This document shows positions 23,131-31,498 of a stretch of 64,000 nt of DNA, one piece after another; positions within the stretch are counted from its first letter, which is position 1; each line of letters begins with the position of its first letter. The notes under the pieces are model-generated. The model was not told the DNA's origin and searched no databases. It saw nothing but the letters and a program-made list of their open reading frames with translations. Source of the stretch: Chloroflexota bacterium (GTDB taxonomy: Bacteria > Chloroflexota > Anaerolineae > UBA4142 > SHND01); contig SHND01000029.1 of NCBI GenBank assembly GCA_004295045.1, positions 49,902 through 113,901 of the forward strand. The letters run 5' to 3'. The translations under genes were made by a program, and so were the position numbers.

Positions 23131-24925
23131 GTTTCACCATTTCACTTACAACTTGCTGCCAATCCCCCACAATCCCATAATCGCACTGTTTGAAAATATC
23201 CGCGTCGGGATTGTTGTTGATGGCAAGGATAATTCCCGCGCGTTGAATGCCGACGGTGTGATTGAACGCGCCGCGCACGCCGAGCGCGATATACAAATGC
23301 GGCGAAACGGAGCGTCCCGTCAAACCGATTTGCAGTTGGCGCGGCAGCCAGCCGTTATCAACCACTTTGCGCGTCGCGCCAATGTGTCCATCGAGCGCGC
23401 GGCACAATTCCTCGACTTGTGGAATATTTTCGGGACCACCGATGCCCATGCCAACGCCAATAATAATTTCCGCGTCGTCGAGATGGACGCCTTCATCTGT
23501 CACGCGTTCGCTGCTCACAAATTGAACGCGGCTTGAAACGTCCTTTACAGGAATTTCAATCAACGCAGCAACACGATTCGGATTCGGCTGCGCGCGTTCC
23601 AACATGCCGGGGCGCACAGTTGCCATCGCGGGCAATATTTTGGAAAGAATCGGCGCGACGATGTTGCCGCCGAACGCAGGTTTCAGTTGCACCAAGTTGC
23701 CTTGTGTGTCGAGATTTAGCCCAATCACATCACCCGTCAACCCAATGTTCAATTTTGCGGCAACGCGCGGGGCGAGGTCGCGCCCGTTCGCGGTAGACGC
23801 CAAGAATACGGCAAATGGTTTGTATTGTGCAATCGCGTTGCTCACAATGCGCGTATACGAATCCGTCGCGTATTGCTTGAGCGCGGAATGTTCTGCCAAG
23901 TAAATTTTATCCGCGCCGTGCGCGGCTAAATCACTCGCAAACCGTTTTACATTTTCGCCAATCACCAACGCGCCAACTTCGCCGCCGCTTTCGTCCGCGA
24001 GTTGCACTGCGCGCCCCAACATCTCAAACGTCACCGGTCGAATTTCGTTTTCAATAACTTCGGCAACCACCCAAAACGATTTCGCAAAATTGTTGCGAAT
24101 ATTCCCCGCTAGAATTTTCTGGTGAGTCTCCAGTCTCCAGTCTCCACCCAGCCCTTCGCGTTTCAAATTATCCAGCGTCTCGCGCACAACGCGTTCAATC
24201 CCATCGCTCGCTTGGCGAATTATTTTTTTACGCGGCGGTTCGATAGATTCTATCGCCTCGACCCACGTCGGCGAACCTTGCAAACCGAATTGCGAAATAT
24301 CGCCCAACTGCGCGGGTTGGATAATTTCGATTGGCAACTCTGCGACGCGCTGCAAATCTTCAGGCGTCGCGCGTAATGGTTTGCACAATCGTTCTGCCAC
24401 CGTCATCAGCGCGGGCAATTCGCCACGCCATGTTTCAAAACCGTCGTCCACCTCGCGCGTCGCGACAAACGTATTCCTATCCCATTCGATTTTCGTCACA
24501 CCCGTCACTTGCGGAATGTCCAACATTTCCGCCAGCATCGGCGGCACTTGCGCGGTCTCGGCATCTGTCGCGTATTTGCCGCACAACACCATATCGAAAC
24601 CGATGCGCCCAAGCGCCTTTGCCAACGCGCGCGCCGTCGCCAACGTATCCGCGCCCGCGAATTCGCGTCCGAGCAAATGCACCGCGCGGTCCGCGCCCAT
24701 CGCCAATGCTTCGCGTAGCGCGCTCGCCGCTTGCGGCGGACCCATCGTCACCACAATAGTTTCCGCGCCGACTTCTTTTTTCAACTGAATTGCGTGCGTC
24801 AACGCGCGTTTATCGAACGGATTGATTTCGGATTCAACCCCTTCGCGAATGACGCGTTTCGTATCGTGGTCGAATTTTAGTTGGTCAATGTAGGGAACTT
24901 GTTTGATGCAGACGACGATTTTCAT
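23105..24925 (-). CDS. Fused electron-transfer flavoprotein, EtfB-EtfA
   Basis: One 606-residue frame holds both ETF subunits. Residues 1-255 are EtfB (MKIVVCIKQVPYIDQLKF, INPFDKRALTHAIQLK, ALAMGADRAVHLL, DIPQVTGVTKIEW). Residues from about 275 are EtfA, with the FAD-binding part GLTGRSVSPHLYIALGVRGA, HTVGIQRAGIILAINNNPDA and DYGIVGDW. The linker near 260-266 (GGDWRLET) is encoded by a CTCCAGT-type 7-base array, and the C-terminus (MVKQVRMETGD) runs into another. ETFs pass electrons from dehydrogenases to the quinone pool. Lying upstream of the molybdenum hydroxylase, it may be that enzyme's electron acceptor. Confidence 0.93.
   Translation of the reverse strand: MKIVVCIKQVPYIDQLKFDHDTKRVIREGVESEINPFDKRALTHAIQLKKEVGAETIVVTMGPPQAASALREALAMGADRAVHLLGREFAGADTLATARALAKALGRIGFDMVLCGKYATDAETAQVPPMLAEMLDIPQVTGVTKIEWDRNTFVATREVDDGFETWRGELPALMTVAERLCKPLRATPEDLQRVAELPIEIIQPAQLGDISQFGLQGSPTWVEAIESIEPPRKKIIRQASDGIERVVRETLDNLKREGLGGDWRLETHQKILAGNIRNNFAKSFWVVAEVIENEIRPVTFEMLGRAVQLADESGGEVGALVIGENVKRFASDLAAHGADKIYLAEHSALKQYATDSYTRIVSNAIAQYKPFAVFLASTANGRDLAPRVAAKLNIGLTGDVIGLNLDTQGNLVQLKPAFGGNIVAPILSKILPAMATVRPGMLERAQPNPNRVAALIEIPVKDVSSRVQFVSSERVTDEGVHLDDAEIIIGVGMGIGGPENIPQVEELCRALDGHIGATRKVVDNGWLPRQLQIGLTGRSVSPHLYIALGVRGAFNHTVGIQRAGIILAINNNPDADIFKQCDYGIVGDWQQVVSEMVKQVRMETGD
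24128..24148 (+). repeat. 7-base array at the EtfB-EtfA junction
   Basis: CTCCAGT, CTCCAGT, CTCCACC in frame within the fused gene, the same unit family as the array at 23082-23130. Confidence 0.8.
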
Positions 24926-25875
24926 ATTTTCAATTCTGTCCCAATTTTCATTTCACGCGCGCGCTCGTACACAAAGGTACCGACCGCGACATCCTCCAAC
25001 GCAATTCCGCACGACTTGAACAATGTGATGTCGTCCTCACTCGCGCGTCCCACTGCGCGCCCGCTCACCAGCGCAGACATTTCTTGGACTTTTTCCCAGC
25101 CGATTGCGTTTTCAGAAACCGCAAGAATCAAATCACCCGCTTCGATTTTGGCTTGTTCCACCGAGTCGGCAAAAATCGCGTGTGCGCGTTTCACTGCCGC
25201 GCTGTCCACCTCGCGCCGCGCTGCCCAATTGCCGCCTGCCGCGTTAATGTGCGCGCCCGCTCGCAGCCATTCGCCCATCACAACGGGCTGCGCCGCAGTG
25301 GTGATGGCGATGACGACATCACTTTCAACAATCGCGTCACGCGTCGACGCAACCGGTTCAATCGCAATGTTTAATTGCGCGGACATTTTTTCCGCGAATT
25401 GTTTGCGCCGCGTTTCGTCGCGCGAAAAACATTTCACCGACCCAAATTCGCGCACCGCGCAAACGGCTTGCAGCTGCGATTCCGCTTGCCAGCCCGTGCC
25501 GATGATGCCGATTGTTTTTGAATCTTGGCGCGCGAGAAATTTTGTCGCGACGCCCGATGCCGCGCCGGTGCGCATTTGCCCCAATCGATCCGCTTCGATG
25601 ATGGCAAGATATTCGCCGCTGTTGCCGTCAAAGAGATGAAAATAAAAACGCGCGCCGCCGCGAAACGAAGTATATGCTTTGAATCCCATGTAGCCGCGCG
25701 TGAATATTCCTGCGGGCATCACGTTGAGAACGCCGTGCGGCGCGCGAATCCGTTGACGCGGTTGGTTTTGCGCGGCGCCGTTTCCCAATTCACGGAACGC
25801 GTCCTCGACGAGACGCAGCGCGTCATTCATCGTCAAGAGTTGTTCGACATTTTGTTCGGTAAGAAAAATTGGCAT
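24922..25875 (-). CDS. Ornithine cyclodeaminase / mu-crystallin family protein
   Basis: 317 residues from ATG 25875 (MPIFLTEQNVEQLL); an ATG at 25908 would add 11 residues encoded by an inverted repeat. Family motifs: MLTMNDALRLVEDAFRELG-like N-terminus, GFKAYTSF, the NAD-binding site IGIIGTGWQAESQLQAV, SDVVIAITTAAQPVVMGEWL and HINAAGGN. Members are NAD(P)-dependent imine or ketimine reductases, cyclodeaminases or alanine dehydrogenases, and the substrate is unknown. Its stop overlaps the start of the ETF gene (ATGA), so the two are translationally coupled. Confidence 0.9.
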   Translation of the reverse strand: MPIFLTEQNVEQLLTMNDALRLVEDAFRELGNGAAQNQPRQRIRAPHGVLNVMPAGIFTRGYMGFKAYTSFRGGARFYFHLFDGNSGEYLAIIEADRLGQMRTGAASGVATKFLARQDSKTIGIIGTGWQAESQLQAVCAVREFGSVKCFSRDETRRKQFAEKMSAQLNIAIEPVASTRDAIVESDVVIAITTAAQPVVMGEWLRAGAHINAAGGNWAARREVDSAAVKRAHAIFADSVEQAKIEAGDLILAVSENAIGWEKVQEMSALVSGRAVGRASEDDITLFKSCGIALEDVAVGTFVYERAREMKIGTELKI

Positions 25876-25882
25876 AAGCAAG

Positions 25883-25934
25883 GTAGGACAATTTTTCAAA
25901 TTGTCCATTCGAACAATTTACAAAATTGTTCTAC
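25883..25934. repeat. Double-hairpin inverted repeat
   Basis: Left hairpin GGACAATTTTTCAAATTGTCC and right hairpin GAACAATTTACAAAATTGTTC are themselves arranged as an inverted pair bounded by GTAG and CTAC. The element fills the gap between the YgfZ-like gene and the cyclodeaminase-like gene. Confidence 0.8.
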
Positions 25935-26884
25935 GTTAACGAAAACGGCAACTCAACGACCCGCGCGTTGTGACTGCCAATTTTCACTTGCGCGCCGATT
26001 TCCACCTCGCGCCTCACATAACCGAGCGCGATGTTTCCAAGCATTGGCGAATGGGCTGCTGACGTGATATTGCCGACGTCCGCGTCTTGGAATTGAATTG
26101 TCTCACCGCGCTCCGGCAGGAAATCATTTTCGATTCGCAGCCCGCGCAAATTTCGATTGACATGCCCGCGATGCACAATGCGCGCAACAACCTCTTGCCC
26201 GACGTAGCATCCTTGGTCAACGCGAATCTGCATCACATCGGGAATTTCGAGCGCAAGCGTTGTCGCGTCAAAATCAACGCCCCAACGCGGCAAGCCCGCT
26301 TCGATTCGCAACGTTTCCAACAATTCGTTTGGAATCACGGGGATGTTTTGCAATTTCGCGCGCAAGCCATCCGCGCCCGCGTTCGGTATCATCACATCGA
26401 ATGACGGCACGCGCGCGTGCGCGGAACGAAACACGCGCGCGGCGATTTCACCAAGATGCCCCCAAGCCCAATCGTATAGCTTTTCCGGCGCGCGCATTTC
26501 GAGTAATTGTTGAATCTTCATTGCCGCTTGTTCACCAAGCAAAACAAAACGCGTCCAACCGTCCGTAACATCGGTGAGCGTCACCTTTTCGCGGAGGATG
26601 TAACGGCGGAATGTGTTGAATAAAATTTCGCGCGCCGACAAATCGACGAACGCGCCAAAAATTTCGTCATCGCGCAAAAGCGGAAACGCGGCGACGAAAT
26701 GCCCTTTCGCGTCCAGAAGCGCGCTATACGCCCCCTGCCTCGTTTCCAAATGCTCTACATCGGCAGTCACAATTTTGTGCAGCCACTTTTGCGCGTCCGC
26801 GCCTTGCACTCGAAGAATGCCGATGGGAATTTCCGCCCAACCAACCTGCATTGTGACCGTTTCGTAAAGAGTCGTCGTAAGCAT
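25931..26884 (-). CDS. YgfZ/GcvT-like folate-binding protein
   Basis: 317 residues from ATG 26884 (MLTTTLYETVTMQV); the frame runs further upstream without a convincing start. The aminomethyltransferase fold is seen (ILRVQGADAQKWLHKIVTAD, YSALLDAKGHFVAAFPLL), and the diagnostic motif DQGCYVGQEVVAR marks the YgfZ/IBA57 branch, which supports Fe-S cluster assembly or repair with folate, not glycine cleavage. It sits upstream of Fe-S flavoenzyme genes, which fits such a role. Confidence 0.87.
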   Translation of the reverse strand: MLTTTLYETVTMQVGWAEIPIGILRVQGADAQKWLHKIVTADVEHLETRQGAYSALLDAKGHFVAAFPLLRDDEIFGAFVDLSAREILFNTFRRYILREKVTLTDVTDGWTRFVLLGEQAAMKIQQLLEMRAPEKLYDWAWGHLGEIAARVFRSAHARVPSFDVMIPNAGADGLRAKLQNIPVIPNELLETLRIEAGLPRWGVDFDATTLALEIPDVMQIRVDQGCYVGQEVVARIVHRGHVNRNLRGLRIENDFLPERGETIQFQDADVGNITSAAHSPMLGNIALGYVRREVEIGAQVKIGSHNARVVELPFSLT

Positions 26885-26971
26885 AAAACCCAAACTCACC
26901 CATGTACAAATTATTCTTTTTCCGCGTTCCTCCGCGTTTATCCGCGTCCCATCCCGGATTGTACTGTGATG

Positions 26972-27091
26972 GACTAGAGCGAATTCCACATTGGTTTAGG
27001 GTTTTGGACTCTACGCTTTAGCGGGTTTTCAGCGAGAAACCGCCTAAAGGCTCAAATCCATACCCTAAATCGAATCGGAAATTGCTCTAGT
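26972..27091. repeat. 120-bp near-palindromic element (MITE-like)
   Basis: The ends GACTAGAGCGAATTCC and GGAAATTGCTCTAGTTC are inverted copies; inside, TTTAGGGT pairs with ACCCTAAA and the centre CTTTAGCGGGTTTT pairs with AAACCGCCTAAAG. The whole element could fold into one long hairpin. It supplies the stop codon of the SirB1-like gene. No coding capacity. Confidence 0.75.
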
Positions 27092-27923
27092 TCAGTCGTT
27101 CCACTTGTTCCAACGCGCGGCGCAAATAGACGCGCATCAAATCCGCGTCCGCCGCGTCGGGGTGAGACAAAAGATATTGTTCAAGCGAAATCGCCGCTTG
27201 ACGATTGGCGCCCAGGCGCAACGACAACAGACCAAAATCGCGAATTTCGTCCCCGGCGCGCGGATCGAGCAGGAGGATTTTGTCCACGACTTGCCAGGCG
27301 CGCTGTAATTCTTCGGCGCGCACAAAAATTTGTTTCAAGTTTTGAAGCATCCGAAACAAAATGTATTTTGTGCTGACGGCTTCGAGCCAATCCGATTGAA
27401 ACGGCAGGATGGGATTACTGCTCGCGCGCACACGCGCTTCGATGCCGCGTCGGTCCAGAATTTCGCCGCCGTTGAACGGGTCAAACACAATTTCATTCTC
27501 CGCGTCGCGCCATTTCACCATAAAATGCCCCGGCAAGCCGACGCCATAAATCGGCAAACGCAAACGTTGTGCGAGCGCCAGCACAATAACGGATAAAGTG
27601 ATCGGCAAACCGGTGCGCCGTTCCAAAACATCGTTCAAATAGCTGTTGCGCGGGTCATAGTATTCGGCGAGGTTGCCGTGAAACTCAAGTTCGTCAAACA
27701 AGTAGGTGTTGAGGATTGGAATAACTGTTTGTGCGTCGCGTTGGGCGGGAAAGCGGGATCGTAATTCATCCGCCATATTGTCAAGACGCGCGAGCCAAAA
27801 GGAAATATCAAGTTCGGGATATTCGTCCGCCGCGATCAAGAGCGCCGCTTGCGCAAGATTGATTTTGGCATCGGGCAGTGTTACTGCATGATCAAAGGCG
27901 GCGCGCCATTCTTTGTATTGCAT
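27087..27923 (-). CDS. SirB1-like transglutaminase-fold/TPR protein
   Basis: 278 residues. The N-terminal part is a SirB1_N transglutaminase-like domain (LDISFWLARLDNMADELRSR, NSYLNDVLERRTGLPITLSV, GLPGHFMVKWRD, VFDPFNGGEILDR); the conserved His in GHFM and Asp in FDPF are present but a nucleophilic Cys is not. The C-terminal part has one to two TPR-like helical pairs (AEELQRAWQVVDKILLLDP, ISLEQYLLSHPDAAD). Function is unknown; members are common housekeeping proteins. Its last codon and stop lie in the MITE-like element. Confidence 0.87.
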   Translation of the reverse strand: MQYKEWRAAFDHAVTLPDAKINLAQAALLIAADEYPELDISFWLARLDNMADELRSRFPAQRDAQTVIPILNTYLFDELEFHGNLAEYYDPRNSYLNDVLERRTGLPITLSVIVLALAQRLRLPIYGVGLPGHFMVKWRDAENEIVFDPFNGGEILDRRGIEARVRASSNPILPFQSDWLEAVSTKYILFRMLQNLKQIFVRAEELQRAWQVVDKILLLDPRAGDEIRDFGLLSLRLGANRQAAISLEQYLLSHPDAADADLMRVYLRRALEQVERLN

Positions 27924-27926
27924 AGT

Positions 27927-27968
27927 GAAAACAGGGAAACAGGTAGTGCGTACCTTGTTTCCCTGTTT
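27927..27968. repeat. Inverted 8-base-phased repeat between tRNA-Arg and SirB1-like gene
   Basis: AAACAGGGAAACA and TGTTTCCCTGTTT form the arms of a hairpin with GGTA...TACC at the top. Arms also show 8-base phase (AAAACAGG, GAAACAGG). It could also end the tRNA transcript, though no T-run follows. Confidence 0.72.
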
Positions 27969-27974
27969 CCTTTA

Positions 27975-28046
27975 CGTCCCCGACAGGACTCGAACCTGCG
28001 CGCACGGCTCCGGAGGCCGCTGCTCTATCCACTGAGCTACGGAGAC
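27975..28046 (-). tRNA. tRNA-Arg(CCG)
   Basis: A 72-nt cloverleaf: acceptor GTCTCCG / CGGGGAC, D-arm GCTC...GAGC, anticodon stem GCGGC / GCCGT with loop CTCCGGA (anticodon CCG), T-arm GCAGG-TTCGAGT-CCTGT. CCA is not encoded. Confidence 0.96.
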
Positions 28047-28067
28047 AATTTTGGTCGTTCGAACGCG

Positions 28068-28096
28068 AGTGTAGCACAACGAGTACGCGCGGTCAA
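28068..28096 (-). promoter_or_regulatory. tRNA-Arg promoter
   Basis: TTGACC (28091-28096) and TACACT (28068-28073) with 17-base spacing on the minus strand, 21 bases before the tRNA. Confidence 0.8.
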
Positions 28097-28100
28097 ATGA

Positions 28101-28142
28101 AATGGCGAATGGCAGATAACAGCTGGCAAATTGCACAAGAAA
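28101..28142 (+). repeat. 7-base array upstream of tRNA-Arg
   Basis: AATGGCG, AATGGCA, GATAACA, GCTGGCA, AATTGCA, CAAGAAA in 7-base phase between the PLD-like gene and the tRNA promoter. Confidence 0.7.
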
Positions 28143-28163
28143 CAGACGCGCGCAAGGTATATG

Positions 28164-30050
28164 TTACGGGTTTGCTCGACGAAACAGAAACGGCAAGAAT
28201 TGTTTGTGCGGCGCAAAATTGGTTATTGACCAATCATAGTCAAAAACATTTTTCCAATATTGATACGCATCCATAGATTCAACCTGCGTGGCAAGTTCAC
28301 GATTCAATTTGTTCGATGTTTCGGAGCCATTCATGCTGCCAAGATGGACGAACCCTGTCGCGCCTTTTTGTAAGAGGACCATCTTTATGTGAATGCCTTT
28401 GCCCATCGGATTGCTCAACCGACATTCGATGTCGTACTTGTTCTTGAATTGATTAACGTACGCGCACGTTGAATAATTGCTGCGCGGATCGCTAAACACA
28501 TCGTAAAAGGAATCGAGCAAGATGCGAACGCGCGCGCCGCGCTTGGCTGCTGCGATGTATGCTTCGAGGCGCAGGTTCGGATCGTAGCTTGGATTGCTTG
28601 TGCCTGTGCCCCAATACGTGTACTCGTACAACTGCTCGACGAGCAGCGTATCTCCTGCGCCCGTTTGCGCGACCATACCCAACAGCGCATCCGTAGTTCG
28701 CAGGCAATTGTCGGGACACTGCACCAATTCTATCGGAAACGCGGCGGTAGCTTGAAACGGCTGCGGAAATGGAATTGAGGAACTCTTGCCGCCATCCTTG
28801 TAATTTGGAACAAAGCCAAACGACGGAAAATCATCGGTGTTCGTTCCCCAGCGCCGAATATCAGGATAACGCGTCGGGTCAAAATCGGCGTCGAGAATTG
28901 CTTGCGCCGCGCTGACCATTGCGGGATTGTCGGTGATCATGAATCCGCCGCGCGTGCCAACGGTGCCATCCTGCTTGTTATCTGCGGGCATTGCATCATC
29001 ACCAAAGTTTTCCGAGCCGATCGCAACGCGCGCGTGATCAATGATCATCCACTTGCCGTGTTGATTGTCGTAGCGTTTGTGAATGTTCGCTTGCGGCTTG
29101 CTTGCCATGATCCAACATTCGCCGCCGCGCGCTTCAATTTCCTTGCACGCCCACTTGCCTTGATCCTCTAACGCGCCGCCATCTAACAAAACCGATATCT
29201 TGACATTCGCTTCCAGCGATTTTGTAATTTCATCTACGATGTGCGCGTTGTCGAGCGAATAAATTTCAATCGAGATCGATTCTGTCGCGGCAACAATTTC
29301 ATCGCGCATACAAGTGAAAAGATGATCGGGCGCGACGCAATATCTGACAGTCGCGTTCGCACTGGATTTTGCGGTCTGAAAAAACTGGTCGAGCGACCAG
29401 CCCGGATACGCGACTTTTTTCCCCAAGATGTTGTCGCTCGTATCCTGCGCCCAATCCCCGCGCGTATCGGTATCCGCCACAGGCATCGCGTCGCTCTCTT
29501 GCATCTTGCGATAGAGAATTTGTCCCTCGCGCGACACATTTCCAAAATCGTACAACTGCACCGCATCGCCCGCCCAATCCGGCGCGCCCAAAGCCGCGTC
29601 GCCATAAACCATTGCATCAATCACTACGTCCGCGTCATTTTTCAAAAAGACTTGATCGCCTGTATTGGAGAGAAATGGCGCACTGCCCGTCATGTCGGGC
29701 ACACTCGCGACTGAATTTCCGCCATACTCAAAACCCGGCAAAAAGCCAAATTCGCTTTGAAACGCGGACGCGGATTTCGAAACCCAAATTTTCTCGCCCG
29801 CGTTCAAACTCGCGCCATTTGGAAATGTAACAGTGCCTACTCCATCGCCAACCTTCCAGTTCGCGAGCGGAAGAGGCGCCGCCGTTACATTTTGGATTTG
29901 AATCGCTTCGGATGCTTCGCCGGTTAAAAAGGGATCAAAATAGACAGCGGTGATCAGAACGGTTGACGAAGGCGCAGCGTGCGCGGTGGATGTCAGCGCC
30001 GCGAGGAGGAGAATTGAAAAAAAGAGTGTGAGGACAGGATTCGATTTCAT
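28164..30050 (-). CDS. Secreted phospholipase-D-like protein with lamin-tail domain
   Basis: 628 residues from ATG 30050 (MKSNPVLTLFF), which puts a signal peptide ending in TAHA-APSS at the N-terminus. A lamin-tail domain (LTD) spans about 30-150 (VLITAVYFDPFLTG, AIQIQNVTAAPLPLANWKVG). Two PLD modules follow: the first HKD is HGKWMIIDHARVAIGSEN; the second is HIKMVLLQKGATGFVHLGS, with Gln in place of the Asp. Conserved Cys pairs (CVAPDHLFTC, CKEIEARGGEC) fit disulfides outside the cell. It is a probable extracellular phosphodiesterase or nuclease. Confidence 0.85.
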   Translation of the reverse strand: MKSNPVLTLFFSILLLAALTSTAHAAPSSTVLITAVYFDPFLTGEASEAIQIQNVTAAPLPLANWKVGDGVGTVTFPNGASLNAGEKIWVSKSASAFQSEFGFLPGFEYGGNSVASVPDMTGSAPFLSNTGDQVFLKNDADVVIDAMVYGDAALGAPDWAGDAVQLYDFGNVSREGQILYRKMQESDAMPVADTDTRGDWAQDTSDNILGKKVAYPGWSLDQFFQTAKSSANATVRYCVAPDHLFTCMRDEIVAATESISIEIYSLDNAHIVDEITKSLEANVKISVLLDGGALEDQGKWACKEIEARGGECWIMASKPQANIHKRYDNQHGKWMIIDHARVAIGSENFGDDAMPADNKQDGTVGTRGGFMITDNPAMVSAAQAILDADFDPTRYPDIRRWGTNTDDFPSFGFVPNYKDGGKSSSIPFPQPFQATAAFPIELVQCPDNCLRTTDALLGMVAQTGAGDTLLVEQLYEYTYWGTGTSNPSYDPNLRLEAYIAAAKRGARVRILLDSFYDVFSDPRSNYSTCAYVNQFKNKYDIECRLSNPMGKGIHIKMVLLQKGATGFVHLGSMNGSETSNKLNRELATQVESMDAYQYWKNVFDYDWSITNFAPHKQFLPFLFRRANP

Positions 30051-30136
30051 GAGAGCGGGCGCAAGTGTATCATATTCAAACTTTAATTGACAAGTTTGTG
30101 TTTGCGCGTATGCTACGCGACGCTTGAGGAAACCAG

Positions 30137-30655
30137 ATGCTAAATCAACCAACTTGTTATCTTTCGCCCAAAGCTGCCGCGCGTTTGAAAACGCATCGCG
30201 AGTACGGAGTCTATGCGGTTGCGCCCATTCAAAAAGGGGAAATGCTCGCGATGTGGGGCGGCGAAGTGGTGACGCAAAAAACTTTTGAAACGCTGCCCGA
30301 GCGCTTGCGTCGCTTGAGCATTCAGGTCGAAGAAGCCCTCTTTCTCGTCGCGCTCAACGAAGGACCAAGCGATTACGTGAATCATTCGTGCGAGCCGAAC
30401 GGCGGCTTGAGCGGACAAATCGAACTCGTTGCCTTGCGCGACATTGCCGTGGGCGAAGAAATTACATTTGATTATGCCATGAGCGACGGGAGCGATTACG
30501 ACGAATTTGAATGTGAATGCGGCGCGCCCGCTTGTCGCGGCACCGTGCGCGGAACGGATTGGCGCAATCCCGCGTTGTGGGAAAAATACGCGGGGCATTT
30601 TTCGCCCTATCTCCAACGACGAATAGATAAAATAAAGCGCGGCGAGACGCTGTGA
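30137..30655 (+). CDS. SET-domain protein (lysine methyltransferase-like)
   Basis: 172 residues: the SET domain with THREYGVYAVAPIQKGEMLA, the SAM/pseudoknot motifs SDYVNHSCEPNGGLSG and VGEEITFDYAM, and a post-SET zinc motif CECGAPACRG. All key residues of an active SET methyltransferase are there. Bacterial SET proteins are mostly of eukaryote-like origin and their targets are rarely known. It is divergent from the PLD-like gene and overlaps the EamA gene start by one base (TGATG). Confidence 0.9.
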   Translation: MLNQPTCYLSPKAAARLKTHREYGVYAVAPIQKGEMLAMWGGEVVTQKTFETLPERLRRLSIQVEEALFLVALNEGPSDYVNHSCEPNGGLSGQIELVALRDIAVGEEITFDYAMSDGSDYDEFECECGAPACRGTVRGTDWRNPALWEKYAGHFSPYLQRRIDKIKRGETL

Positions 30656-31491
30656 TGGGCAGCGAATTCGCGTCCGTCGTGTTTGGTTTATCATCCGCGC
30701 TCGTCTGGGGCGCGGGTGATTTTTTGGGCGGTTTGAGTTCGCGCCGTTCGTCGGTGTTGGGCGCGCTGCTGGTCAATGAAGTGACCGGGCTGCTCATTTT
30801 GATTCTGTGTGCGTTGTTATTTCAGGAACCATTTCCTTCCAGCGTCCAAATTGGTTGGAGCGTTGCGGCGGGCATTGTGGGTACGCTCGGTCTCGGCGCG
30901 TTGTATTTGGGTTTAGCCACCGCGCGCGCCACCATTGTTGCGCCGGTGTCCGCCGTCATTGGCGCGCTGCTCCCTGCTGTCTATGGCGCGCTCACCATCG
31001 GCTTGCCCGACTCGACCAAACAAATCGGCTTTGGGATTGCTATCGCCGCTATTATTTTGATCAGTTATTCTAATCAAGGCGTCGGCGAAATGCGCGCGTT
31101 AGGGTTGGCAATTTTGGCAGGCATCGGTTTTGGCTTGTTTTTTATTTTCATTCATCAAGGCAGCGATGGCGGAACCTTTTTCCCGTTGGTGTTTTCACGC
31201 GGCATTGCCACGCCCATCGTTTTTGCGCTTTTGCTCTGGCGACGCGCGCCGCTGCCGTCCAAACAAGTCTTGCCGCTCGCGATGATGTCAGGCATTTTCG
31301 ACGCGGGAGGAAATATATTCTTTTTGCTTTCGAGTACGTTGGGACGGCTCGATGTGGCGACGATTCTTTCGTCGTTGTATCCCGCGTCCACCGTAATTCT
31401 GTCGCGTATTGTTTTGCACGAAAAAATTTCGCGCCTACAGCAAGTTGGCGTAGTATTGGCGTTGGCGGCGATTGTTTTGATCGCGGCATAA
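30655..31491 (+). CDS. EamA/DMT-family membrane transporter
   Basis: 278 residues with ten hydrophobic helices in two EamA repeats (FGLSSALVWGAGDFLGGLSS; YSNQGVGEMRALGLAILAGI). The gene is coupled to the SET gene by a TGATG overlap; GTG 30652 is an alternative start. The DMT superfamily exports or exchanges small metabolites; the substrate is unknown. Confidence 0.88.
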   Translation: MGSEFASVVFGLSSALVWGAGDFLGGLSSRRSSVLGALLVNEVTGLLILILCALLFQEPFPSSVQIGWSVAAGIVGTLGLGALYLGLATARATIVAPVSAVIGALLPAVYGALTIGLPDSTKQIGFGIAIAAIILISYSNQGVGEMRALGLAILAGIGFGLFFIFIHQGSDGGTFFPLVFSRGIATPIVFALLLWRRAPLPSKQVLPLAMMSGIFDAGGNIFFLLSSTLGRLDVATILSSLYPASTVILSRIVLHEKISRLQQVGVVLALAAIVLIAA

Positions 31492-31498
31492 TCATCTA

